Origin: Fusobacterium sp.
GTDB lineage: Bacteria; Fusobacteriota; Fusobacteriia; Fusobacteriales; Fusobacteriaceae
Assembly: GCF_032477075.1 (NCBI RefSeq)
Contig: NZ_JAWDXO010000003.1
Location: 107,757 to 171,756, forward strand
Length of the DNA stretch: 64,000 bases
Reading direction: 5' to 3'
The notes beneath the pieces were generated by a model. The model ran no database searches, was not told where the DNA came from, and saw nothing but the letters and a program-made list of their open reading frames with translations. Below, one piece after another: positions 1 to 9,700 of the stretch. Position 1 is the first letter of the stretch, and the number at the start of each line of letters is the position of its first letter. The translations under genes were made by a program, and so were the position numbers.

Positions 1-1
1 T

Positions 2-1051
2 TCAGAGGAATTTAAAAAAAGAGGTGCATATATTGTAATGGGGGGATATCATACCACTGCCATACCTGAAGAGGCATCAAAACACTGTAATACTATAATA
101 ATAGGAGCTGGAGAAATATCTCTTCCTAATTTTTTTTATGATTATCTAAAAGGAGAACCCCAAAAAATATATGATAATCAGAATATAGATATGAGCAAAA
201 TAAAAGTAATTCCAAGAGATGTGATAAAAAGCAGAAGATATATGAAAATACCCCCTGTAATAGCTGATAGAGGCTGTAACAACAAGTGCAGTTTTTGTGC
301 TATAAGTGAAATGTGGAAAAGCAATCCCAGACCAGTAGAAAATGTAATTGAAGAGATAAAAAGCCTGAAAAGTAATAAAATAATTTTTTTTGATCCAAAT
401 TTCTTTTATCCTAAGGAATACTCTTTAAAGCTTATGAAAGAACTGGAAAAATTGAAGATAAAATGGGCAGGAAATGGTACAGCTGATGCTCCTTTTGATG
501 ATGAACTCATGGAGGCTGCTCAAAAAAGTGGTTGTTCAGGTATTCTTATAGGATTTGAGTCTCTCAAAGAAGAAACACTTAAAGGAGTGAATAAAAAGTT
601 TTTTAATGTAGAAAGATATAAAGAGTGTGTAGAAAGAGCCCATAAATACAATATAGCAGTAAATGGCTGCTTTGTTTTAGGAATGGATGGCGATACTGAA
701 GAAGACCTACTGACACTCCCTGAAAAGATAAATTATTTGGGAGTAGATATGGCAAGATTTGCCATCTTAACACCTTTACCAAATTCTGAATTATATAAAA
801 AAATGGATAGTGATGGAAGAATAATTATAAAAGATTGGTCTAAATACACACAAAACAATACAATTTTTCTTCCTAAAAATATGTCTATGAATAGACTAGA
901 CGAAATCTACAAAGAGGTGTGGAAAAAAACTTACACATTTAAAAATATATGGTACAGGATAAAGAATTCTTCAAATAAAACTCTCATAGAAAAAATTATA
1001 CTTCTTGGGGCAAATATAGGATTTAAATATCTAGGAATACAGGAAGATTAA
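2..1051 (+). CDS. B12-binding radical SAM protein, 5' end outside window
   Basis: The reading frame is open from base 2 to the stop at 1051. The residues before the first ATG (base 38) match the inside of the B12-binding domain of the downstream paralogues (a GGYH motif followed by PEE), so the gene begins upstream of the window and about 75 N-terminal residues are missing. The radical SAM cluster CxxxCxxC (RGCNNKCSFC) lies at about bases 275-298. The C-terminal part resembles the DUF4070-like tail common in cobalamin-dependent radical SAM enzymes. Family knowledge: these bind a 4Fe-4S cluster, SAM and often cobalamin, and methylate or rearrange unactivated carbons. The substrate is unknown. 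It lies one base upstream of the next gene in the same operon. Confidence 0.9.
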   Translation, partial: SEEFKKRGAYIVMGGYHTTAIPEEASKHCNTIIIGAGEISLPNFFYDYLKGEPQKIYDNQNIDMSKIKVIPRDVIKSRRYMKIPPVIADRGCNNKCSFCAISEMWKSNPRPVENVIEEIKSLKSNKIIFFDPNFFYPKEYSLKLMKELEKLKIKWAGNGTADAPFDDELMEAAQKSGCSGILIGFESLKEETLKGVNKKFFNVERYKECVERAHKYNIAVNGCFVLGMDGDTEEDLLTLPEKINYLGVDMARFAILTPLPNSELYKKMDSDGRIIIKDWSKYTQNNTIFLPKNMSMNRLDEIYKEVWKKTYTFKNIWYRIKNSSNKTLIEKIILLGANIGFKYLGIQED

Positions 1052-1052
1052 A

Positions 1053-2384
1053 ATGAAGATAACAGTGATAAGAGTAAATATGTTTGAAGAAAACAGCAAT
1101 GATGCAATGAAGCCCCTCATATTTCCTATACTTGACAGTCTTACACCTAAAAGGGTGGAAATGATATTTTTTGATGACAGAATAGAACCACTCCCTGAAA
1201 AAATAGACTCAGATATAATTGTTTTTTCAGCAGAAACCTTTTCTATTAAAAGAGCATATATTTTGGCTAAGAAATATAAAAAAGATAATAATATTACTGT
1301 TATAGGAGGATTTCATTCTACTGTGATGCCAGAAGAAAGTGGATTATATTGTGATTGTGTTTTAGTAGGAGATGCTGAAGATACATGGAAAAAAATGATT
1401 GAAGACTATATGAAAGGAGAATTAAAAAAAAAATATATATCTGAATTCAGCAAAGAACTTGGATATATAGATTACTATCACAGAGCTTTTAAAGAAAAAA
1501 AATATCAACCAATAGGAGTAGTTCAGTTTTCCAGAGGATGTAAATTTGACTGTGATTTCTGCTCCATAAAATCAATGTATAAAGGAAATGTAAAGCAAAA
1601 GAAGTGGGATATAATAGAGAAGGAGCTGAAAAATTTTAAAGAAAAAATAATATTTTTTATTGATGATAATCTCCTTTATGACAGAGAAAGTTTTTTAAAA
1701 TTTCTCCAGATAGTAAAGCCACTGAAAAAAAGATGGGCATGTCAAATAAGTATGGATATAGCCTTTCAAGATGATATTCTAAAAAAAATGCAGGAAAGTG
1801 GTTGTTTTCTAGTATTAATAGGCTTTGAATCTCTGAACACTCTCAATCTTCAACAGATGAACAAAAAAGCAAATCTTACAGTAAAAGATTATGACAGAGC
1901 AATCGAAAACATATATAAACATGGTTTACTTATATATGGTACTTTTATATTTGGATATGACTATGATACTTTGGAAAATGTAAGAGAAACAATAAGTTTT
2001 GCTCACAGACATAATTTTACAGTAGCAAACTTTAATCCTCTAATCCCCATGCCTGGAACAAAACTTTATGAAAGGCTGGATAAATCTCAGAGGTTATTAT
2101 ATAAAAAATGGTGGCTGGAGGAAGAATATTGCTATGGGGATACTGTATATCAACCTGCTGGGATGTCACCTGAAGATTTAAAAAATCTGTGTAAAGATGC
2201 TCGTTTTGAATTTTATAGTGTAAAGAATATATTTAAAAGACTGATAAGAAACAAACTTCATCTTTCTTTTAAAAATATGTGGATATATCTTTTGGTAAAT
2301 ATAGTTTCCAGAAGAGAAATTCATCAAAAACAAGGGAGGATACTAGGGGGAAGATGGAATGAAAATAACCTTGATAAAACCTAA
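1053..2384 (+). CDS. B12-binding radical SAM protein
   Basis: This is a full-length 443-aa paralogue. Residues 1-125 form a Rossmann-like B12-binding domain with GGFH at 85-88 and PEE just after. The radical SAM core starts with C163, C167 and C170 (RGCKFDCDFC), and a DUF4070-like tail fills the last 130 residues. The start ATG is one base after the stop of the preceding gene and the 3' end overlaps the next gene by 26 bp, so translation is probably coupled. No substrate can be read from sequence. The classic DxHxxG cobalamin motif is absent, which is common in this enzyme class, so cobalamin use is inferred. Confidence 0.92.
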   Translation: MKITVIRVNMFEENSNDAMKPLIFPILDSLTPKRVEMIFFDDRIEPLPEKIDSDIIVFSAETFSIKRAYILAKKYKKDNNITVIGGFHSTVMPEESGLYCDCVLVGDAEDTWKKMIEDYMKGELKKKYISEFSKELGYIDYYHRAFKEKKYQPIGVVQFSRGCKFDCDFCSIKSMYKGNVKQKKWDIIEKELKNFKEKIIFFIDDNLLYDRESFLKFLQIVKPLKKRWACQISMDIAFQDDILKKMQESGCFLVLIGFESLNTLNLQQMNKKANLTVKDYDRAIENIYKHGLLIYGTFIFGYDYDTLENVRETISFAHRHNFTVANFNPLIPMPGTKLYERLDKSQRLLYKKWWLEEEYCYGDTVYQPAGMSPEDLKNLCKDARFEFYSVKNIFKRLIRNKLHLSFKNMWIYLLVNIVSRREIHQKQGRILGGRWNENNLDKT

Positions 2385-3693
2385 TATAGGAAAAAAAGGG
2401 GATAGTCTTTATGTAGATGAAGGAAGGATGGAGCCTCTTCAACTAGGAATACTTGCTGCCCTCACACCAAAAGATATAGATGTAGTGATGTATGATGACA
2501 GAATGGAACGGATACCCTATGATGAATATACCGACTTAGCAGTACTTACAGTGGAAACTTTTACTGCAAGGCGTGCTTATGAAATAGCTGAAGAATATAG
2601 AAGCAGAGGAGTAAAAACACTTATGGGAGGAATGCATGTGATGCTGATACCTGATGAAGTACAGGAATATTGTGATTCTATCATAGTGGGGGATGCTGAA
2701 TCTGTATGGAAAGAAATGACAGAAGATTTAAAAATTGGAAAACTAAAGAAAAGATATAAAGGAAAGCAACTTCCTATACCTCAAGAAAATATCATCACAA
2801 GAAGAGATATTTTTGAAGGAAAGGGATATCTTCCTATAACCCTTATACAATTTTCCAGAGGGTGTAAATATAGATGTAACTTCTGTGCTTCAAGTGCATA
2901 TTTTAAAAATAAACATTTCTGTAGAAGAGTGGAAGATGTGGTCACAGAAATAAAAAGTCAGAAAAGAAAGCTGATTTTTTTTGTGGATGATAATATAATA
3001 GCAAATTTTCAAAAAGCAAAGGATCTATTCAGAGCATTAATACCATTAAAAATAAAATGGGTAAGTCAAGGCAGTATGGATATGCTTTATGATGATGAAT
3101 TAATGGAACTCATGGTAAAAAGTGGATGTCTGGGACTAGTAATAGGATTTGAATCAATAAATGAAGAAAATCTTAAAAATATGAACAAGGGTTCTAATAG
3201 GCAAAAAAAATTTGATAAGTACAAAAGAGAGATAGAAATATTAAGAAAATGGGGACTTCAAACATGGGCAGCATTCACAGTAGGACATGATGAAGATACT
3301 GTAGAAAGTATAAAGGAAACCTGTAGATTTGCTATTGAAAATAAATTTTGTTTTGCAGCATATAATATTTTAATGCCCTATCCAGGAACACCTCTTTATG
3401 AAAAACTAAAAGAAGAAGGAAGACTTCTCTATGATGGAAAATGGTGGCTTCATGACGAGTATAGATTCAATTATGCAGCTATTCTTCCTAAAAATATGAC
3501 ACCTGATGAATTGACAGAAGTTTCCTTTTGGTGTCGTAAAGAATTTAACAGTCCTCTTTCCATATTCAGCAGAGCTTTTGACTTCAAAACAAATATGAGA
3601 ACACCATACAGATTTTTTACATATCTTATCTACAATCCACTTTTCAGAAAAGAAGTATATAAAAAACAGGGAATGAAATTTGGAAATAAATAG
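2359..3693 (+). CDS. B12-binding radical SAM protein
   Basis: A 444-aa paralogue of the same layout: N-terminal B12-binding fold with GGMH at 90-93, radical SAM cysteines C169, C173 and C176 (RGCKYRCNFC), and a DUF4070-like C-terminus. A purine-rich ribosome binding site (gggagg...aggggg) precedes the ATG inside the end of the upstream gene. It is closest in look to the paralogue at 7280 (shared MEPL and YDDR motifs near the N-terminus), which suggests duplication within the cluster followed by specialisation. Confidence 0.92.
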   Translation: MKITLIKPNIGKKGDSLYVDEGRMEPLQLGILAALTPKDIDVVMYDDRMERIPYDEYTDLAVLTVETFTARRAYEIAEEYRSRGVKTLMGGMHVMLIPDEVQEYCDSIIVGDAESVWKEMTEDLKIGKLKKRYKGKQLPIPQENIITRRDIFEGKGYLPITLIQFSRGCKYRCNFCASSAYFKNKHFCRRVEDVVTEIKSQKRKLIFFVDDNIIANFQKAKDLFRALIPLKIKWVSQGSMDMLYDDELMELMVKSGCLGLVIGFESINEENLKNMNKGSNRQKKFDKYKREIEILRKWGLQTWAAFTVGHDEDTVESIKETCRFAIENKFCFAAYNILMPYPGTPLYEKLKEEGRLLYDGKWWLHDEYRFNYAAILPKNMTPDELTEVSFWCRKEFNSPLSIFSRAFDFKTNMRTPYRFFTYLIYNPLFRKEVYKKQGMKFGNK

Positions 3694-3703
3694 AGGAGAC
3701 CAT

Positions 3704-4417
3704 ATGAAACTAAAGGGAGAAATTGTTGAGATAGATAAACTTGATAAAAAAGATATTGATGAGATGTATAAACTTATGACAGAATATTATGATAATATGG
3801 AGAAAAAAGCTTTTTTTAAAGATCTCTATGACAAAAAATATTGCATAGTATTAAGAGATGAGAAAGAAAATATAAAAGGATTTTCCACACAGAAGATAAT
3901 AAATTTTTCTATTGAAGAAAAAAAGATATACGGAATATTTTCAGGAGATACTATAATACATAAAAGTAGTTGGGGAAGCCTTGAACTATTTAGAGTATTT
4001 GCAGATTTCTTTTTTGACATTGGAGAAAAATATGAGAATTTTTACTGGTTTCTTATTGTGAAAGGGTATAAAACATATAAAATCCTTCCAACTTTTTTTA
4101 AGGAATTTTATCCAAACTGCCTTACAGAAATACCTCTTGAAATAAAAAATATAATGGACAGTTTTGGAGAAAATTTCTATCCTGGAGAATATAATAAAAA
4201 TACTGGAATTATAGAATACAAAAAAACAAAAGATAAACTGAAAGAGGGAATTGCAGATATTACAGAGAAAAGATTGAAAGACAGAGATATAAAATTTTTT
4301 CAAAAGAGGAATCCTCAGTATTCTAAAGGAAATGATATGGTATGTATCACAAAGCTCAATAAAGAAAATTTATTAGAAGGAGTAAAATCTCTGCTGTCAC
4401 TGGAGAGAGAGAAATGA
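3704..4417 (+). CDS. unassigned protein of the radical SAM/GH3 cluster, possibly acyltransferase-fold
   Basis: A 237-aa soluble protein with no signal peptide or membrane segment. I chose the ATG at 3704 over an upstream TTG at 3680 because a good site (gaggag, 3693-3698) sits 5 bases before it. I do not recognise the family. The N-terminal half has the feel of a GNAT-like fold (an acidic helix, then a strand ending KGFSTQ, then strands around GIFSGDTII), but no clear acetyl-CoA motif is visible. Its stop overlaps the GH3 gene start (ATGA), so the two are probably made together and may act on the same intermediate. Confidence 0.75.
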   Translation: MKLKGEIVEIDKLDKKDIDEMYKLMTEYYDNMEKKAFFKDLYDKKYCIVLRDEKENIKGFSTQKIINFSIEEKKIYGIFSGDTIIHKSSWGSLELFRVFADFFFDIGEKYENFYWFLIVKGYKTYKILPTFFKEFYPNCLTEIPLEIKNIMDSFGENFYPGEYNKNTGIIEYKKTKDKLKEGIADITEKRLKDRDIKFFQKRNPQYSKGNDMVCITKLNKENLLEGVKSLLSLEREK

Positions 4418-5940
4418 TATACTGGCTTGTAAATACAATGCTTTGCTTCCTCTATAAAAAAGAATATAAAAGATATATAAATTGTAAAAATATTAAAGGG
4501 GTTCAGGAAGGAAAACTCAAAGAAATATTGATGAAAAATATGAATTCCCTCTATGGGAAAAAATATAACTTCAGTGAAATAAAAAATTATGAAGAGTATA
4601 AAAATAAAGTTCCTCTCACTATCTACGAAGATTATTTAAAATATATAGAACAGATAAAAAGAGGAAAGAAACATATTCTTACTATGGAAGATGTAAAACT
4701 TCTAGAACTTACAAGCGGTTCTATGACAGCCAGTAAGCTTATTCCTTACACTGAAGGATTGAAAAAAGAATTTCAAGCAGGAATCAAGCCTTGGATATAT
4801 TCATTATACATCAGTTACCCTGAAATAAAAAAAGGAAAAAGTTATTGGTCTGTCACACCTGTGACTACTGAAAAAAAATATACATCTGGAAATGTTCCCA
4901 TTGGTTTTGAAGAAGATAGTGAATATTTTGGAAAAATAGAAAAATATCTAATGAATATAATATTTGCTTATCCAAAAGATATAAAGCTAGAAAGAGATAT
5001 AGAGGTATTTTACTGGAAGACAGCTTTAAAACTTCTGAAAACAGAAAATCTCACTCTTATATCTGTATGGAATCCTTCATTTTTACTATTGCTTTTACAA
5101 TATATAAAAGAAAATAGGGAAAAGCTTTTAAAAAAAATCTCAATAAAAAGAAGAAAAAAAATTGAAAAATTCCTTTTTGAAGATAATTATTCCAAAATAT
5201 GGAAGAACCTGAAAGTCATCAGTTGTTGGGGTGATGGAAATGCAATTCATTATATGGAAGATATTAAGAAAATCTTTAAAAAGGTATTGATACAGCCAAA
5301 AGGAATTCTTGCTACTGAAGGATTTCTTTCTTTTCCCATTGGAGATAAAGAAGGAAGCAGGATAAGCTATTATTCTCATTTTTTTGAATTTATAGAAAGA
5401 GAAACAGGAGATATAAAACTTGCTTCTCAGTTAATAGCTGGAAAAAATTATGAAGTGGTACTCACTACAAGTGGCGGATTATACAGATACTGTATAGGAG
5501 ATATAATTACTGTTATATCTGTGAAAAATGGACATCCTATCATTAGATTTTCTGGAAGAAAAGGAGCTGTTTCTGATCTCTTTGGAGAGAAAATAAGTGA
5601 AGAATTTGCAGGAACAATATATAAAAAATTAGAGGCACAATATTTTATGCTGACACCTGAAAAAGATAGATACAGGCTCTATCTCAAGAGCAGCTATGAA
5701 ATTTCTAATAAGAAGATAGATGAGATGTTCAGAAAAAACTTCCATTATGACTACTGTAGAAAACTGGGACAATTGAAAGAAATTGAAATATTTAGACTTA
5801 CAGGAGAACCTGAAAAGGAATATATAGAATATTGCCTAAAAAACGGGCAGCGACTAGGAAATATAAAATTAAAAATATTGTCTCAGAAAAATGGATGGGA
5901 AAATGTATATACAGGATATTTACAAAAGGAGGAAAAATGA
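4414..5940 (+). CDS. GH3-family acyl-adenylating (acid-amido synthetase-like) enzyme
   Basis: A 508-aa protein of typical GH3 length. The three nucleotide-binding signatures of the adenylate-forming GH3 family are visible: LTSGSMTASK (about 99-108), ATEGF (about 298-302) and YRYCIGD (about 354-360). Family knowledge: plant GH3 enzymes adenylate a carboxylic acid and join it to an amino acid; bacterial members are largely uncharacterised. Here it lies between radical SAM genes, with ATGA overlaps on both sides, so it probably activates a carboxylate made or modified by the cluster. The acid and the acceptor are unknown. Confidence 0.85.
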   Translation: MIYWLVNTMLCFLYKKEYKRYINCKNIKGVQEGKLKEILMKNMNSLYGKKYNFSEIKNYEEYKNKVPLTIYEDYLKYIEQIKRGKKHILTMEDVKLLELTSGSMTASKLIPYTEGLKKEFQAGIKPWIYSLYISYPEIKKGKSYWSVTPVTTEKKYTSGNVPIGFEEDSEYFGKIEKYLMNIIFAYPKDIKLERDIEVFYWKTALKLLKTENLTLISVWNPSFLLLLLQYIKENREKLLKKISIKRRKKIEKFLFEDNYSKIWKNLKVISCWGDGNAIHYMEDIKKIFKKVLIQPKGILATEGFLSFPIGDKEGSRISYYSHFFEFIERETGDIKLASQLIAGKNYEVVLTTSGGLYRYCIGDIITVISVKNGHPIIRFSGRKGAVSDLFGEKISEEFAGTIYKKLEAQYFMLTPEKDRYRLYLKSSYEISNKKIDEMFRKNFHYDYCRKLGQLKEIEIFRLTGEPEKEYIEYCLKNGQRLGNIKLKILSQKNGWENVYTGYLQKEEK

Positions 5941-7283
5941 GAATAGTTTTCTTAGCTCCAGCTGGAGCTATGCACAGATATAATGGAAATTTTGGAAAAG
6001 TCCTTCACTATGCACCTCTTACTCTTACAACACTAGCATCTTTGATACCAGCAGAGATAGATGCAGATGTAGAAATATTTGATGAATCATCAGAAAAAAT
6101 ACCTTTGAATGTAGTGGCTGACCTCATTGTCATTACCTGTATCACAGGAACAGCTCAAAGGTGTTATGCATACTCAGATTATTTTAGGAGCAGAGGAATA
6201 AAAACTGTTCTTGGTGGAGTACATCCTTCTCTTATGCCAGAAGAGTCTCTGAAACATGCAGATGTTGTTATGACAGGATTTTCAGAATTTACATTTCCCC
6301 AGATGATAATGGATTTTAAACTGGGACATTTAAAAAGACTCTATGCACAAAGTGATGAATTCACTGTAGCAGGAAAACCTCTACCCAGAAGAGACTTACT
6401 AAAAAAAGGGTATATAACAAAAAGTACAATAGAAGCTGTAAGAGGCTGCTCTCTTCCATGCACTTTTTGTGCTTATCCAGCAGCTTTTGGAAAAAAAATA
6501 TATAAACGTCCTGTAAGAGAGGTAATAGAAGAAATAGAAACTCTTAATTCAAAGATAGTTCTTTTTCCAGATGTAAATCTCATAGCAGACAGAGAGTATG
6601 CAATTGAGCTCTTCAGAGAAATGATTCCTCTAAAAAAATATTGGCTGGGACTTGCAACTTCAGCTGTGGGAATAGATGATGAACTGATAGATATTTTTCA
6701 TAAAAGTGGGTGCAAAGGCCTCCTTATAGGTTTTGAGTCCATCTCTCAAGACTCTCAAAAATATGTCAATAAAGGAATAAATAATGTGTCTGGGTATTCA
6801 GAACTTATGAAGAGACTCCATGATACTGGAATACTTGTGCAGGGATGTTTTGCCTTTGGAGGAGATGAAGAGGATATATCTGTTTTTGAAAGAACAGTGG
6901 AGGCTGTTATAGAATCTAAGATTGATCTTCCAAGATACAGCATACTTACTCCCTTTCCAAAAACAAATTTCTATATTGAATTGGAAAAACAGGGAAGAAT
7001 AATAGAACATAATTGGGCAATGTATGATGTAGAGCACTGTGTATTTCAGCCTAACAAAATGACAAAGGAGCAGTTGGAAGAAGGAACAGCATGGGCTTGG
7101 AATGAGACATACAAAACAAAAAATATTTTAAAGAGGCTAGCCCCTTTCAAACACAACCCATGGCTCTCTCTCCCTTTAAATTTTGGATACAGAAACTACG
7201 CAAAAAAATATGAATATTTTACTAAAGAGGTTATGTGTGATAACTCAGATATACCTTCAATAGAAGGAGGAAATGGCAGATGA
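5937..7283 (+). CDS. B12-binding radical SAM protein
   Basis: A 448-aa paralogue. The start is the ATG at 5937, overlapping the GH3 stop (ATGA) and preceded by aaaggagg; a longer upstream frame (from 5832) lies inside the GH3 gene and is rejected. The B12-binding fold carries GGVH at 93-96; the radical SAM cysteines are C171, C175 and C178 (RGCSLPCTFC). It is the most divergent of the set: it lacks the MEPL and YDDR motifs of the others and has an FDES motif in the equivalent place, so it may act at a different step or on a different substrate. Confidence 0.92.
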   Translation: MRIVFLAPAGAMHRYNGNFGKVLHYAPLTLTTLASLIPAEIDADVEIFDESSEKIPLNVVADLIVITCITGTAQRCYAYSDYFRSRGIKTVLGGVHPSLMPEESLKHADVVMTGFSEFTFPQMIMDFKLGHLKRLYAQSDEFTVAGKPLPRRDLLKKGYITKSTIEAVRGCSLPCTFCAYPAAFGKKIYKRPVREVIEEIETLNSKIVLFPDVNLIADREYAIELFREMIPLKKYWLGLATSAVGIDDELIDIFHKSGCKGLLIGFESISQDSQKYVNKGINNVSGYSELMKRLHDTGILVQGCFAFGGDEEDISVFERTVEAVIESKIDLPRYSILTPFPKTNFYIELEKQGRIIEHNWAMYDVEHCVFQPNKMTKEQLEEGTAWAWNETYKTKNILKRLAPFKHNPWLSLPLNFGYRNYAKKYEYFTKEVMCDNSDIPSIEGGNGR

Positions 7284-8611
7284 AGATAATATTTATTGTT
7301 CCTGCTATTGGAAAGAAAAAAGGAGAGAAATACATAGGAACATGGAAGATGGAACCTCTCACCATAGCAGTATTAAAATCTCTCACACCTTCAGATATAG
7401 AAACTGTTCTCTATGATGACAGAATTGAACTTATAAATTACAATGACACAGCTGACATTGTAGTGATTCCTGTAGAAACTTACACAGCTAAAAGAAGTTA
7501 TGAGATAGCAAAAAAATTCAGAGAAAAAGGAACAAAAGTAATTCTAGGTGGATATCATGTAACTTTAATACCTGAAGAAGCTGAAGAATATGCTGATTGT
7601 ATCATCACAGGAAATGCAGAGATGGTATGGAGTGAAGTGATAAAAGATTGCTCCAATCACACTCTAAAGAAAAAATATGAAGGTGAAACAGCTTATCTTC
7701 ATATCCAACCTGATAAAAGTATATTTAAAGGAAAAAAATATGTACCTGTATCTCTTGTGGAAACAGGTCGTGGGTGCTGCAATAGCTGTGAGTTCTGTGC
7801 TATAGCTGGCTATTATAAATTCCACTATTATCCCAGACCTCATGATGATATAATAAGAGATATAAAAAACTCTAAGCATAAGTATCATTTTTTAGTAGAT
7901 GATAATCTGGTTGCAGATAGAAAAAATGCTATGGAGCTTTTCAAAAAACTAGAACCTTTGAAAATAAAATGGGCTGGACAAGGAACCTTAAATATGGCAA
8001 GAGACAAGGAACTTCTTGCTGCAATGAAGAAAAGCGGCTGTGAAATAATATTGATAGGTTTTGAAAGTTTAAATACAGATAACCTCAAGCAAATGAATAA
8101 AGCTGTGAACATTATGAAAACTGAACGAGATGAACTTGTCCAAAGGATACATAATGCAGGAATAGGAATTTATGCTACCTTTGTTTTTGGATATGATGGT
8201 GATACTCAAGATACTATCAAAAAAGCTGTTGAATTTTCTAAAAAACACAATTTTTATACAGCAGCATTCAATCATCTGCTTCCCTTTCCTGGAACAAAAC
8301 TTTATGATAGATTGAAAAAAGATAATAGACTGCTTTATGACAAATGGTGGTTGGAGGAAAATTATAACTATGGTGAGTTAGCATTTAAACCTAAACAAAT
8401 GAGTCCTGAAGAGCTAAGCAAAGCTTGTCGAGATGCAAGAAAGGAATTTGCTTCCTTCAAAACTGTAGTTAAAAGAGGATTACAATCTATGAAGCACAGC
8501 AGCCCTATGCTATGGAGCCTCTTTTGGATAATGAATTTACGTATAAACAGTGAAATTGATCAAAAAATGAATGTACCTATTGGGAGGAATTTAGATGAGT
8601 TTCCAAAATAA
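7280..8611 (+). CDS. B12-binding radical SAM protein
   Basis: A 443-aa paralogue, starting with an ATGA overlap with the previous gene after an aggagg-type ribosome binding site. GGYH at 90-93 marks the B12-binding fold. The radical SAM cysteines are C166, C170 and C173, with an extra adjacent cysteine (RGCCNSCEFC). The C-terminal 130 residues are of DUF4070 type. It ends 17 bp inside the following acetyltransferase-like gene, so it belongs to the same transcript. Confidence 0.92.
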   Translation: MKIIFIVPAIGKKKGEKYIGTWKMEPLTIAVLKSLTPSDIETVLYDDRIELINYNDTADIVVIPVETYTAKRSYEIAKKFREKGTKVILGGYHVTLIPEEAEEYADCIITGNAEMVWSEVIKDCSNHTLKKKYEGETAYLHIQPDKSIFKGKKYVPVSLVETGRGCCNSCEFCAIAGYYKFHYYPRPHDDIIRDIKNSKHKYHFLVDDNLVADRKNAMELFKKLEPLKIKWAGQGTLNMARDKELLAAMKKSGCEIILIGFESLNTDNLKQMNKAVNIMKTERDELVQRIHNAGIGIYATFVFGYDGDTQDTIKKAVEFSKKHNFYTAAFNHLLPFPGTKLYDRLKKDNRLLYDKWWLEENYNYGELAFKPKQMSPEELSKACRDARKEFASFKTVVKRGLQSMKHSSPMLWSLFWIMNLRINSEIDQKMNVPIGRNLDEFPK

Positions 8612-9653
8612 AAGATTTACTTTGACAAGAGCAGAGAAAAAAGATGCTGCTGATATAGAAAAAATTATGAAAAGCGGAAGTTTTCGAGGAGGAATAGAGG
8701 TACAATATCTAAGAGGAAAAGACCCCCTTGCTTCTTTTGAAAAAGAGGGAACTGAAGCTTTTATGTATATTCTTAGGGAAAAAGAACATGGCGAAGCTGT
8801 GGGAATGGGTGGATGTATAATAAGACCTGCCTTTGTAAATGGAGAAATTAGAAGAGCAGGGTATCTTACAGGATTGAAAGTCATCCCTGAATATCAAAGA
8901 AGAGTTCTATGTATTCCTGAAATATACAGATTTCTCTATGAAGAAACTAAAGCTCATGTTGATTTTTATTACAGTTCTATTCTTAAAGAAAATGTAGCAG
9001 CTCTTCTTTTACTGGAAAAAAGACATAAAAATATGCCTGAATATAGATTTCTTGATACTTACACTGTATATTTCTGTAAAACAGGAAATTTTAAAATAGC
9101 AAATTATCAAGTAGCTAAATGTGATTTTTCTCAAGCTGAGGAATTTTATATAAAAGAAGCTCAAAAATATAATTTGACATATCCTTCATTGAGCAGCAAT
9201 GATTTAAAAAATGCAGATTTTTATGGTATCTATGAAAATTCTCAGTTACTAGGAATTGGATATCTCCTCAATCAGCAAGAATACAAGGAATATGTAATAA
9301 AAAATTATTCAGGAGTATATAAGTATATTTCAAAATTTCCTACAAGACTTTTAAAATATCCTTCATTTCCAAAAGAAAATCATTCTGCTGACTATACTTC
9401 TATGGGAATAATGGTAAAGGATAACAATATTGAACTGGCATATGAAATGATAGTACAACTGCTGAAAAATTCTCCTGAACGAGATTTTATAATGCTGGGA
9501 CTTTTAGAAAAAGATCCTCTAAATAAAGTTTTTTCACGAATTAAAAATATTAAATATCAAAGCAGAATATACCATGTAACTTGGGACAAAGAAGATAAAA
9601 CAACTGATGAACTTAAAGAAGCTCTTTTGAAATTGGAAGTGGCATTTTTGTAG
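8595..9653 (+). CDS. GNAT-like acetyltransferase, last gene of the radical SAM cluster
   Basis: A 352-aa protein. The N-terminal 150 residues look like a GNAT acyl-CoA transferase: FTLTRAEKKDAADIEKIM at the start and YLTGLKVIPEYQRR around motif A, although the usual RxxGxG is degenerate. The C-terminal 200 residues may be a second GNAT-like half (SMGIMVKDNN near residue 275). It overlaps the upstream radical SAM gene by 17 bp and is followed by a hairpin terminator, so it closes the operon. A role in acylating the pathway product or an amino group is inference. Confidence 0.75.
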   Translation: MSFQNKRFTLTRAEKKDAADIEKIMKSGSFRGGIEVQYLRGKDPLASFEKEGTEAFMYILREKEHGEAVGMGGCIIRPAFVNGEIRRAGYLTGLKVIPEYQRRVLCIPEIYRFLYEETKAHVDFYYSSILKENVAALLLLEKRHKNMPEYRFLDTYTVYFCKTGNFKIANYQVAKCDFSQAEEFYIKEAQKYNLTYPSLSSNDLKNADFYGIYENSQLLGIGYLLNQQEYKEYVIKNYSGVYKYISKFPTRLLKYPSFPKENHSADYTSMGIMVKDNNIELAYEMIVQLLKNSPERDFIMLGLLEKDPLNKVFSRIKNIKYQSRIYHVTWDKEDKTTDELKEALLKLEVAFL

Positions 9654-9700
9654 CCATATCTAAAATCTGGCAGCAATTTAATCGTTAATATTCAAAATAA

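Noticed and set aside
5832..5936. N-terminal extension of the radical SAM gene at 5937
   Set aside because: The extension is out-of-frame GH3 coding sequence; the paralogues all begin at the position equivalent to 5937.
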